This document shows, in pieces, positions 33,309-59,170 of a stretch of DNA of 64,000 bases. Made by a program: the position numbers and the translations under genes. A model generated the notes under the pieces. That model did not search any database and was not told the origin of the DNA. It saw only the letters and a list, made by a program, of their open reading frames with translations. Origin of the DNA: Artemia franciscana (Eukaryota; Arthropoda; Branchiopoda; Anostraca; Artemiidae); assembly GCF_032884065.1 (NCBI RefSeq), contig NC_088863.1:63511604-63575603 (forward strand), given 5' to 3'. The stretch's first letter is position 1. The number at the start of each line of letters is the position of its first letter.

Positions 33309-36140
33309 TTGCTCGTCCCCCCACATCCAAATCCCCAAAGCAAATCCTTCTCTTACCCCTCTTCTCCAAAGCATAATAAAATTAAATTAAAACCGTACCC
33401 CCCAGGAAATTCTCAAACCCATCAAGTTTCCCTGTCGCGATTCCCCAATCGGTTTGTTTTTCCTAAACTTTTAGTTACTAATGCTGAAAGTCTTAATTTT
33501 GAAAAGCTTACTGAACTCGAGGTGGTTTCAGAATCACATTTGATAGATATTATAGCTGTTACTGAAGTTCAATCCCATGACCCAGGGTCCCTACACCTGA
33601 CAAATTATTCAGAGTTTATTAAACTCTGTCCTTCAGACCACCCACTCGGGAAAAAAGGTGGCGGAGTTCTGTTTTTTACTAAGAGTCACCTTTACCCAAA
33701 GGTTATTCAAGTCCCTAATTTATCCGAGTATGATGAAATCCTCTGGCTAAGTGTTAGACCAAAAGTACTCCCTCGTCCATTTAGTATTATTGCAATAGCT
33801 GTTTTCTATTATTCCCCAAATCAAAATATCGAGTCAAAACGTAATTTTGTCCAGCAATTACAGACAAGTGCTGATTTTGTTATTTCTAAGTACCCCAATG
33901 CTGGCCTTTTTTTTAGTTGGCGATGCCAACGACCTTAAAATGGATTCCTTTTGTGCTTCACTTAAAGTAAAGCAAATTGTTAAAACACCGACGACTCGGG
34001 GAAATACCTCTCTTGATGTTATTTTAACTAATATGTATAATTTTTACAGCCCTCCCTCAACTTTGCCCCCATTAGGTGGGAGTTATCATTTTTCCATTCT
34101 TTTGTCCCCCTCCTCAACTTTTAAGCATACTTTCTCAAAGACTTATAGCACTTACCGCCCCCTTCAAAATTCTGGTCTTCTTTCTTTTGGTATGTGGCTG
34201 AGTACTGAAGATTGGTCCGACATTTATAGTTTACAAAACCTTGATGAGAAAACAGCCACGTTTCATAAAAAGATAATTGATAAATATCAAATTTGTTTCC
34301 CAGAAAAAAAAGGTTTAAAAGGTACTCGAGTGACAAACCCTTTATTAATCAAACAATAAAAACACTAATTAGAACCAAATTGAAGCTGTTTAAGAATGGT
34401 AAACTCGATCAAGCCAATATATTAAGAAAATCAATTAAAAGAGAAATTCGTAAATTGGCACGATCATACTACAAAAATAAGATCGAAGAATTGTTCACTA
34501 ATAAGCCAAAAAACTGGTATTCCGAGGTTAAAAAGCTATGTGGCAGGAGTCTTGACCAGCTTAATTTCAACTTACCAGAGCCCCCTGATGTTACTGCAAA
34601 TAATCTAAATAAATTTCTCGCTTCCATTGTCCAGAGCCTTCCAGCATTGCCAATCCAATTATCAACAGGAGCCCCATCCCCCTTTTTCCCGACTGTTTCC
34701 CCGTCTGAGATTGAAAGAAGAATTGATAAACTAAGAAAGACAAGTGTTTGTCCCTTGGATATCCCGTTTCCCCTTATTAGAGCCTTCGGTGACTTCCTGT
34801 CTAAGCCCTTGTCTGTCCTGTTTAACGAAATTACTAAGTCTGGGCAAATTCCAACAATTTGGAAACAGGGTTTTATTACCCCTTTGAAAAAGAAAAATGG
34901 AAAGCCTGGCTTTGATGGTGTTCGGCCTATTACGCTTACTCCTATTTTTTCAAAATTGTATGAAGGATTCCTTGCAGATTTGCTAAAGGAAAAAATCCTA
35001 CCTCTTACTGACCTGAAACAATTTGGAAACCTAAAATCAACTTCTACTTCCCATTACCTCGTTTCTCTTATTGACCACATCGGGAAAACCCTCGAAAAAC
35101 CTAATTCCTGGCTAAACTTAAGTTCTATTGACCTTCAGAAAGCCTTTGATCTTGTTAACCACAATATTTTAATTGAGAAACTAGAAAGCGAGTTCAATAT
35201 CGATCCCTTACTGGTAAAATTGGTTGCCTCATTTTTAACAAATAGATCACAGGTGGTTAAATACCAGAACCATTACTCAAATCCTCTCCCTATCTACAAT
35301 GGCATACCCCAAGGAACTCTCCTAGGCCCCCTCCTTTTTTCAGTCATGGTTAACAGCCTTGCGAAGGAAGTTCCTGACCGTTGGAAATTTGTTGATGACC
35401 TAACGATTGTTGAAAGTTGCTTCAGAAATTTAATAAGCGACCCTATGAGTATTCTCAATGAAATTGGAAGTGAGGCTTTGGACCTAGATATGACCGTAAA
35501 CCCCTCTAAGTCCATGATAATGCCGATTTGTTTCCTCAAATCCTCGCCCTGTTTTCTTAATTCTACCCCTTCTTAAATTTATGCATCCTCGGTTAAATTA
35601 CTTGGAGTCACAATTTCGTCAAATTTAAAGTGGGATATCCACGTTAAAGATATCATCCATAAAGCTAATGCGTCTATCGCCCTCCTTAAGCTCCTAAATA
35701 AATATAGCGTCCCCCCTTCTCACTCCTTAAGGTTGTACACGTCGTTTGTCCGTCCGCATCTTGAATATGCTTGTCCAGTTTGGCACCCTGGCATCTCCCG
35801 TGAAGAATCAGACAAAATTGAGTCAATACAAAAAAGAGCCTTGCGAATAATTTTCAAAGAAGGCAAGGTGCCTTACTCTCTGCTCCTAAAAAAAGCTAGT
35901 TTGGAAACCCTTGAGCGAAGGAGGTCGTCGTTGTGCCTCCATTTTTCAAAAAATGCAATAACGAACCCTCGGACGGCAAGTATTTTCCCCAAACGTCACT
36001 CACCATCCAGATTACGACAGCCTCGAGCTGTTTCTGAGCCCATCCCAGTTTTGTCCCCCATTCGTTGCGTTACCTCCAGATATAAAAAAAACACCTTTGT
36101 CCCCTTCATGACAGAAAAAATAAATAAAATAGCCAACTAG
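33309..36140 (+). pseudogene. Nested LINE ORF2: endonuclease, reverse transcriptase, C-terminal domain
   Basis: Endonuclease: LLVTNAESLNFEKLTELEVV, IIAVTEVQSHDP, GKKGGGVLFF, then after a shift LVGDANDLKMDSF and TSLDVILTN with GGSYHFSIL. GDAN and GSYH replace the usual GDFN and GSDH. RT: IPTIWKQGFITPLKKKNGKP, LSSIDLQKAFDLVNHNIL, GIPQGTLLGPLLFSVMVNSL and WKFVDDLTIVE with the catalytic DD. The C-terminal part has LEYACPVWHPGISREESDKI and IQKRALRII. Breaks: a frame change in the T run near 33,907-33,914, the reverse change in the A run near 34,303-34,311, and one TAA at 35,574-35,576; the frame continues unchanged to 36,140. The two indels compensate and both lie in homopolymers. Confidence 0.9.
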
Positions 36141-36451
36141 TTTCGCCTCCCCCAGTTTTTTTTTTTTCTTTCATGTGAGGTGCTTTAGGTCGTTGTTCGT
36201 TTGATTCGTTTGTTCCCACCGATTGTTTATATGTTCTCTTTTAAACCTTTTCAACGTTAATTTTATCTCACTCTGTTAGTTTTGTTTTACGACTTACCTT
36301 TTCAACTTTCTGACATATTGCCGTTTAATTTTTTCTTTTTTTTGACAAATGAATGGCTTTGCCTTTCTGATTTAGTTGTTTTTGACATTGTTTAACCAGT
36401 TTTTTAGTTGTTGTGCTATTTTTATGATGTGTTTTTATTTTTATGGTTTTA

Positions 36452-36533
36452 TGACTCTGGAATGCGAATTCCTGAATGCGTCCCTCGGGGCTTGTGATAG
36501 TTATTTTTTGAAATTAAATATCTTATCTTATCT
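36452..36533 (+). repeat. LINE 3' tail, upstream copy
   Basis: Contains TGACTCTGGAATGCGAATTC, GGGGCTTGTGATAG, TTGAAATTAAATA and TCTTATCTTATC. The same order recurs at 36,763-36,850, which is the true 3' end of the inserted element. Confidence 0.8.
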
Positions 36534-36762
36534 AAGAACATTAATCCCTCACATAGTTGAAATTTTAAATTAATACCCCCCCCCCCTTTTTTTCTTTTTT
36601 TTTTCTCACTCCACTCTTATCTTATAGTTTGAGTGTTTATTTTGCAATTGCAAACTTTGTAATTCTTGCTAGCTACATTTTTGTTTAAATTTGTTTTCCC
36701 TGTTTTAACTTTACGAGTTTTTATCGTTTGACTTTTTATTGATTGTAATTTATGATGTTGTA

Positions 36763-36850
36763 CTGACGCTGAAGTGCGAATTCGGCCCTTTTGGGCTTGT
36801 GATAGTCGCTTTATTGAAATAAATATTATCTTATCTTATATTATCTTATG
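36763..36850 (+). repeat. LINE 3' terminal tail with TTATC repeats
   Basis: TGACGCTGAAGTGCGAATTC, TTTGGGCTTGTGATAG, TTGAAATAAATA and then TTATC/TTATATTATC repeats up to the joint with the interrupted RTE-like element. Short 3' microsatellite tails are typical of CR1/L2-group LINEs. Confidence 0.85.
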
Positions 36851-37590
36851 TGACTTTTCGTCGCTCTCTATGTTTGAAAAGAGTGGTGGCCACTACCAGC
36901 TCGTTGTCCCGGTACTATTCCAGAAGGCACTCACGTCTTCTGTTTCTGGTACCATGTCCAAATGTAACTATGACGTCTTCATTACCGTCGGAATTCAAGC
37001 CCACTACTGCATTAAAGTCTCCAATAACGGTAATTATGTCTTCTTTTGGAATAAAGTCTGTGAGGCTTTGGAGTTGGCTGTAAAATTCCTCTGAGTCTTC
37101 ATCGCTACGAGAAGAATCCGGTGCTTAAGTCTGGATGATGCTTAGGTTTCCAGTCAAACCTTTGAGCTAGATAGCAATGATATGATCGGAGACTGGAGCT
37201 GTAGAGGTAAGTTATTTCTTTGCTTTCTTTGAAAGAATGAATCCTACTCCTCGGCGATGAATTCTTTCGTTCAGACCTGACAAAAGTATTTCTGTGTCCC
37301 CAATCCTTTCAGCACCAGTTACTGGAAGATGAGTTTCTGACAGACCAATGATGTCTCATTAATGCCTGTTGATTTCTCGTACAAGTAGATCCTTCTTTGC
37401 TTCCTTGGCCATGGTCCTTACATTTAGAATTCTTATTGCCAATGTTGTTTTAGGGGTAATAAGGGGGGGGGGGGTCCGATTCAGGAATTATTACATTTGA
37501 AATTGTAGTTGCGGCGTAGCTGGTCGTTGGGCCATCAGTAATCTTTCCAGCAGAGCCGGTCGTCACATCATCGGCTACCCCGGACGTGGT
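36851..37590 (-). pseudogene. RTE-like LINE: N-terminus and endonuclease
   Basis: Minus-strand translation gives TLAIRILNVRTMAKEAKKD (37,440), then GLSETHLPVTGAERIGDTEI, IHRRGVGFILSKKAKK and DIITVIGDFNAVVGLNSDG (about 37,020), ending LFKHRERRKVT at the joint. These are the EEP endonuclease blocks SETH, GVGFIL and GDFNA. The protein continues at 31,898 as W-RSPDG, so this and the 30,105-31,898 segment are one element split by an insertion. Frameshifts and stops are present. Confidence 0.85.
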
Positions 37591-38430
37591 ATAATCTTAA
37601 TAATACCATTTTATTATTAAGATTAATCGAAATAAGTGTTATCATTCATGAATAAGCTACAAATGACAATTCCTCTCGCCAGATACTTTCTTAATGAGGT
37701 TTCAAACATTGGTTTAATATGGACTATAGTTTGTTCTTTACTAGGTTACAGATTTCAGTGTAACCATAATGGAAGGTAAAGTAAAGGCTCATGAGACTAT
37801 AAAAAAAATTAATGAAGGTTTTATGTTAACGACAAGCTGTTGGCTAGAATTTAGAACAAAGGTGAAATATATTTCTTAATTAACGAGTTTATTTTTACTT
37901 AGACCCGAGGAGACTAAAAGGGGCAAAATCTTTGGAGTTTTATTTGGAATCAAATAAAAACTTTTTTAGACCACTGTCACCTGATAGTTTCTGCAACTAG
38001 AATTTCTTTTTTTTTTAATTTCTGCAACTAGATTTGAGAAAAAGTCAATGCGAAAGTACCTACAGTAATCTTTGATAAATAAAATATTGCTAGATATAAG
38101 AAAATGGGTTTCTGGTGCCCCGCCGCGATTCATCATTGTCTTGATCTCTACTTAAAAATCCACAACAACAAAAAAAATATATTGAAATTTTAAACTTTCT
38201 TGGTTTCTACTTAAAAATCTCCCCCAAAAATATAGAAAGGGTAAAGATTTCATATCTTTAAATAGCTATAAATCCAATGTATACAATTGAAAATTGCTGT
38301 CTTCCCACGCCCGACAATTCTTTTCTTTAAATTTGAGTTAATTTTAGAGTAATTGAATTAATGCAATTTTTTAACGGAGATTCTAGAAGATTAAAGTTTA
38401 TCCTTAATACAAATATTCAAGAAACATGTT
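37591..38430. other. Non-coding spacer
   Basis: No gene recognised. AATAATACCATTTTATTATT near 37,598-37,617 is a small imperfect palindrome. Confidence 0.4.
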
Positions 38431-38690
38431 TGACTTCTATTTCTACTGGCCGCCAATTCAACCCTTAGCTGTAAACAGTTCCATATTTGGCTCTGTTTTG
38501 CTTTCCATACGTTCCGCACCAACAGCCAAGAAGGACCTCTAAATTAGGCGGTCAATTGGAATCTATTTCCGTCTTCACCTCCGGAGGATAGATATAGAGA
38601 CCGGAACGTTGGAATTTTCTAGCAGTGTGTGTTCGGATTCTCAATCGCTTAGAGGTTTTTTTGTCTTAGGTGTGTACTGGAAAGTGTTAA
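38430..38690 (+). promoter_or_regulatory. Candidate actin promoter and non-coding first exon
   Basis: A segment richer in GC and CpG than its surroundings, lying 4.9 kb upstream of the actin start codon. It contains a perfect CArG box (38,481-38,490), a near-CArG (38,539-38,548) and CCAAT-type words in both orientations (38,455 and about 38,555). Actin genes commonly have an untranslated first exon and a long 5' intron, and the actin ATG here is preceded by a good splice acceptor (43,325-43,326). Possible donors occur at GAG-GTTTTT (about 38,655) or TTAG-GTGTGT (about 38,670). The exon itself is inferred; no transcript evidence is available. Confidence 0.4.
38481..38490. promoter_or_regulatory. 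CArG box (SRF-type site)
   Basis: CCATATTTGG fits CC(A/T)6GG exactly. Serum response factor and its partners use such sites in actin promoters of many animals. Confidence 0.5.
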
Positions 38691-38880
38691 TTTTGGATAT
38701 TGTGCATGGAAGCTCTGGATATAAAATCATTGCTTAGACTGTACCAAGATAAACTAAGCAAAATATTATTTATTAGTAATGATAAAAAACCAATGATATA
38801 GAACTATTTTTATTTGGTAAATTGATAAATCCTCTGAATGAATAGTTTTCGTATGTGAATAATTTGATCAAAGCTGTATC

Positions 38881-39070
38881 CAGGAGAGAGTAGAGGGTAT
38901 TTGAACCCCTCCCCCCAGAAATGTTTGTCCAACTCGTAAGAAGTTCACAAAATTGAGTATAAACAAATTTTAATACGTTTTTTAAGCTGTTTTTATAAAA
39001 AAAAGAGAAAAAATCCTTTTGTATTCGCTCCCCCTCCACCCGAAAAAAAAATCCTGGATACGGCCCTGAG
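38881..39070 (+). repeat. Family Z repeat, copy 2
   Basis: Has the same word order as 24,230-24,425: GTATTTGAACCC, GTCCAACTCGTAAGAAG, an A-rich run and ATCCTGGATACGGCCCTGAG at the end. CCCCTCC runs in the middle resemble the right edge of the window (63,950-64,000). Confidence 0.5.
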
Positions 39071-40036
39071 TTTTATATAAACACAGAACTATAGGCCCTA
39101 TTAAAAAAGATTAATACAAAAATTCATTAAATTTGGGAATATTTCTTCTCCAAAGAAATACTAAAATCATTTAAGTATCATATTTCGTTCGATGTCATTT
39201 GATACAATTCTTTGATTTTAAATCTTAAGTCTAAAACTAAATTTGATTAATTAACTTCCACCTTGTGTAAAAAGCAAAAAGTTTGAAGTGGGGGCACGAT
39301 CTGCTGAATTATGCAACTCTGGAATTGTGCCAGCAGCTTTAAAAACTGTTGATATTCTAACAATGAAGAATTTTAGGATCTGATTTTCTGAATTATTTTA
39401 GTTTGCAATAATTTGATATATTTTTTGTGACTGGCGTAAGGAAACACCATAAAATTCCGAAAACAACTTTTAAAAATCCTAAATTACTTATATCCAGGGC
39501 CATAGCCAGGATTTTTGGGGATATTCTTTTAGGGAAAAGGTTACAAAATAAACTTTGAAAACGTATAGAAAAAGTTATATACATTTTTGTTACGTTTTTG
39601 ACAGTCAGACATAAATATCGGGGGGTAAAGCCCCCTACCCCCTGAATATATCCCTGCTTTTATCATTCTTAAGAGTGCTTTGCTTTACCCCTCCCCCTCC
39701 CCTAATGTGCTAGCAAAATTTATATGTTTTTCATTTCTGTTTCTGTTTCTTCATTTCTTGGACGTTGGATTTTCGCCGTTAAATATATTCAAACACAAGA
39801 GTGACGTAAACAAGGGACTGAAAATTGCGCGGGAAATATTTAATTTGTGCTTTATATTTACACATTAGGTATATTTACGCAGCCTCGTTCCCCATTTTCT
39901 TAGCCTAAAATAACTGGGTAATTGGCTGATATTGTCTTGGGGTAATCCTCTAAAATTTACTAGAGTTTCGTCATTTTTTGACGTTCTACGAAATGTAGCG
40001 CGTAATTGTAATTTTTTAGTGAGACTTATTATTTAT

Positions 40037-40112
40037 TCAATTACACCATATAGCTTAAAAAAGAAAGTAAACAGGATTGGTTTTGATTCTGATGATTCGA
40101 ACAGAAATATAA
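40037..40112 (+). repeat. Exact ~76-bp duplicate, copy 1
   Basis: From AATTACACCATATAGC to GAACAGAAATATAAA this matches 42,141-42,215 base for base as far as I can see. In frame it encodes ITPYSLKKKVNRIGFDSDDS and NRNIK. Downstream (40,115-40,127) GCACAG is followed by GTACAA, a possible donor. Flanks of the two copies differ completely. Confidence 0.85.
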
Positions 40113-40229
40113 AGTTCTTTGCACAGGTACAAATAATTTTCATTTTTGGAAATTTTGCCAATTTTTTAAATAGGGTTTATATTTTACACAAACCCTGGAC
40201 CCCTACCTGTAACAGTGGCGTCATTTTGT

Positions 40230-40595
40230 CAAAATAATGGGTCGGGGGGTAAAGTTAGAGCAAATTTTTATTAAAACAAGTAAAACTGACAGTGAAAACC
40301 GAAAAATGAACTATGTAGTGCCAAAAAGGTACTATATAGTACTATGAAAATACTATAAAGGAACTTTATAGTAATATGAAAATAAATATATACTAAACAA
40401 ATCCGTATCTGTGGATGCTTGAATTATGCAGGCTTTTCTAAGTTTTGACAAGATTTTGAAGAAAATAAATTTCAGCTGAGAGGGGAAGGGGGCAAGCTGG
40501 GGTCTGGAGGGGGGATAAACCGAGTTTTTAGAGTTGCATTTACCTTCCCTTCCCCATAGAAAATTACGCTCCTGCCCTTCTGAAGTTTCTAAAGC
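40230..40595 (+). repeat. Family Y repeat, copy 1
   Basis: Shares with 50,150-50,455 the ordered words AAGTAAAACTGACAGTGAAA, a region with GGATGCTTGAATTATGCAGG, CTAAGTTTTGACAAGATTTT and AAATTTCAGCTGAGAGGGGA, followed by a G/C-rich end. Confidence 0.75.
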
Positions 40596-42118
40596 ATGGT
40601 CAACCGACTTTGATAACATTGACTTAACAGGCGAAGACTCTTGATTTATGATTCAATAGTACACTTTTGAGGAACGCTTGTCAAGCTGGTCAAAAAACAA
40701 TAAATATGACGTCTATATATGACGAATAAATATGATATTTGACGTCGGGTTTAAAGCAACAATTATTATTATTCCAAATCTTATGTGTTAAGATATGTGT
40801 TTTTTGTAACGTTGTTACGAGTCAGACAGATATTTCGCCTTTATATGGCCTTAGCAACAGGTTTCAAGAAAAAAAAAACGAAGTCTATTCGATTACATAA
40901 ACGTAAGTAAAAGTTGATGATAAGTTTCGCAATTTGAGTTAACTATTTCAACACAGGTCTTTAAATATGCAAAGCTATCCACTTATATTTGCTTTGTTTT
41001 TGTTTTTTTTGTTTTTTTCAGAATGGAAAGCAAATATACTATTAAATAAAAATGTCAAAATAAATTATTTTGCATCCGGTTGCATGCAGCTGGGGTCTTA
41101 ACCGAAGCTATATTGGCTATTTCTTCTGAACCACTCGACCATAACTATTTCTGGATTGCATTTCAGAACTGTTTACCATGACTGGCAAAAATCCTGATCT
41201 TTTTTTTGCTGTGACTTAAAATCACGCAAAGCCATAATCAGTATATGCTTCCTTTGACTTGAAAATAAATTGTGAGAAAGAATATAGCCGTATTTTCTAA
41301 AATTTGCTGAAAGTGTAAAAAAAACTCTTTACTGATTGAATTAAGTAATAAATTAAAAATTAGATATATCATTAGACTTAGATAAACAAATACCCCAATG
41401 TATACATGGTACCTTGCAGAAAGGAATTATTTTTCAAGGTATAAGGAAGAAAATAACCATATTTCATAATACTAATATTTCAAATTAATAAATTTCAAAA
41501 AAAGAGAAAAATATTTTTTGTGCTTGAATGGATAGTTATAAATCAATTAAATGAGAAACATTGGTTATCCTGATTTCATCAGGATATTGAAGCATTCAAG
41601 AGAAAAAAAAATATTTTGATTTTAAGAGAATTTCTGCTGAAACCAAAAAAGTCATGACAATGCAAAGGGTCAAAGGCAAGGCCGTATCAAGGGGGGAAAG
41701 CTCAGGGTTTAACCCCCCGCCGCGAAATTTTGATGAATTTCATATATGTAGCAAAAACACATACTAACGATTTTTAAGGTTTTTTGTAGCCCCTCGCCCT
41801 GAAAAAATGCCTCCCCGTTAACGAAAATGAGGGATACATCCTTAAGCAAGGATCTCAGACCTTATTTACATTTTCACATTCCCACATAAAAACGTGGTTT
41901 TTGAATTATTATGGCGATAAGCAGAGGGATAATCTGTTTTTATTCAATGCTTTCATTAAAATGATTGCTAGGTAGTATCACTTACCGAGTACAAATTGTT
42001 TCAATCCCACCTGGATTGAAACTACTACGTGGAATACTTTACAGTGACAATCCTACATTAATTTGCATTTGCGCTTAGGCATTTTCTTTTTAATAATAAT
42101 TTTTCTTTTTTCAAAAGT

Positions 42119-42344
42119 TCCTGTCGATCCGTCAGTTCTAATTACACCATATAGCTTAAAAAAGAAAGTAAACAGGATTGGTTTTGATTCTGATGATTCG
42201 AACAGAAATATAAAAAGGGCATACTTTATTAATTCTTGTATGGCTACTTATTCTGAAGATAAGAAATCCTTGCAATCGTTAAATTTATTGCAATTTAAAT
42301 GTTTAGATTCAATAAGAATAGAAATTTCCTATCTTTTTTTATAA
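42119..42344 (+). CDS. Possible terminal exon of an unidentified host gene
   Basis: A pyrimidine-rich tract ending TTTTTTCAAAAG gives a plausible acceptor at 42,117-42,118. The frame then reads VPVDPSVLITPYSLKKKVNR, continues with IGFDSDDSNRNIKRAYFINS and CMATYSEDKKSLQSLN, and stops at 42,342-42,344 after EISYLFL. AATAAA occurs at 42,389-42,394. The first third is an exact duplicate of 40,037-40,112. I do not recognise the protein. The SLQSLNLLQFKCL stretch faintly recalls a SOCS-box helix but lacks its cysteine, so that is only a guess. It could also be a chance frame in a duplicated repeat. Confidence 0.25.
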
Positions 42345-43326
42345 TAAGTTGTAATTTATTTATAATTCTGTATTACAATTGAATTTATAATAAAAATACT
42401 ATACTATTTTTGTATTTATAAAATAAAAAATAAAATCAGTTTCACACTACACATTCCTAATGAGCTCTCAATTCGACAAAAAAGGGTACAGTGACCGTAA
42501 CACCTCCAGCAATACCAGAACGCTGTGATTGATTTCTGAAATGAAAATGAAAAAAATTCCATGCAATTTTTTTAAGGGTATTCTACCATAGGTTTCTGTT
42601 TGTTTGTATCAGTCAGCCTGGTTTGAAGTCCACATATCATCATGCCTAAAATTAATGACGGCATTTAAGACTAATTAAATATTAAGAAAGTTCCCCAGAG
42701 TATATCCTTATCTTTTCACCGATGACTATTTACTTATTAGTAGGTGGGAGTGGGGATTTTAGTTGAAAATGAAATAGCTTAGAGATTATTGATGTTTCCC
42801 TGGTAGGTTTTAATCCCTTTGTCGTGTATAAAGATGGGTATTAACTTCATAGAAGATAGAGGGGAATGACTGTCATACCTGGGATTCTCTGATATTATGT
42901 ATAGACGGGTATTTATTTCAGAAAAGGTAGCGGGAGGGACATTTACGAACTGATTAAAAACAGAACGAAAACCTTATTTAGAAATTAAAAAAAATCTTCA
43001 AGCAGGTCTGTATCACCAGGCCTTATACAGAGAAGAGTATTCATAGAAGGTAACAGATATCTGTCATGAAGAAAAATAAAAAGCTCACTGTGAGATACAT
43101 TTTACCAATTTAGTGTTAATATAGGCTTTTCAACTTGCAGTTTTAAAGTTCTGCTTCTGCAACAAAAGTATGATGATAACTGAAAGAAAAACATGGACAA
43201 TTTTAAGGGCTGGTTTTTTATAGTGTGGCTCTAGAATTGACATCACAAAGTTATTTCACGAGGACTCTAACAGAAAAATGCTTATATTTTTTTTTTATTG
43301 TATTAATTATTCCTATTCTCTTCTAG
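42345..43326. other. Non-coding, presumed 3' end of the actin 5' intron
   Basis: AT-rich with several AATAAA words at 42,385-42,440. It ends in a T-rich tract and TTCTAG acceptor at 43,325-43,326. Confidence 0.5.
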
Positions 43327-58772
<15,446 letters not shown>

Positions 58773-59170
58773 ACGTCTTTTTATTTATTTTATCCTTTAC
58801 TTTTACGCTTTCTCCATCAAAAGCTTAATCAGTGAAGTGAGATCCGGACTCTATTCAAAAATGGAATTAATATTTTAGTGGCTATTTTCAGTTGTCTAAG
58901 AGGATTGGAAGCTGCGTTGACATAGTCGCCAGATGTAGCTAAGTGGGAGTATTAGAGCACCATACGCCCATTTTGGACACGGTGCATAGTCAATGCTGTT
59001 TCTATTCAACTTTGATTTTTTTCTGTTTTTGTTTTTGTATGTTGAGTGAAATTGATTTTGGACATAAGACACACTGCCGAATAAGAAATGAATGAGCTAA
59101 TGATGAAACTAACCATTATTTATTTGGAATTAAAAATCTCCGTAATAAAAGTTTCTCTAGCAATGCATTT
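58773..59170 (+). other. Actin 3' UTR
   Basis: About 400 bases from the stop to just past the first AATAAA. Contains GT-rich stretches but no further frame. The end point is inferred. Confidence 0.7.
59144..59149 (+). terminator. Poly(A) signal AATAAA for actin
   Basis: First canonical AATAAA after the stop codon, 372 bases downstream, followed by a TTTTGTCT-type element within 30 bases. Confidence 0.7.

Larger units (their letters stand above)
31899..36850 (+). mobile_element. CR1/L2/Rex-type LINE nested in the RTE-like element
   Basis: A 4.95-kb plus-strand non-LTR retrotransposon: ORF1 with CCCH zinc fingers, ORF2 with endonuclease, RT and C-terminal region, an ~700-base T-rich 3' UTR, and a tail of TTATC/TCTTATC repeats. 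It splits the host RTE-like protein between two adjacent codons (KVT and WRSPDG), so the joint can be read to within a few bases. ATG occurs at 31,896-31,898 and 36,848-36,850, a possible 3-bp target duplication. ORF1 is open to the first base, so the copy is 5' truncated. The clade is a judgement from the RT sequence and the repeat tail. Confidence 0.85.
39071..42118. other. Mostly non-coding region upstream of actin
   Basis: Holds repeat relics (39,600-39,720, 41,680-41,850) and the repeats listed separately. No gene apart from the exon-like copies at 40,037 and 42,119 is supported. Confidence 0.4.

Noticed and set aside
33040-33369. 109-residue minus-strand frame over the LINE
   Set aside because: Shadow of the plus-strand proline-rich ORF1 tail; no motif of its own.
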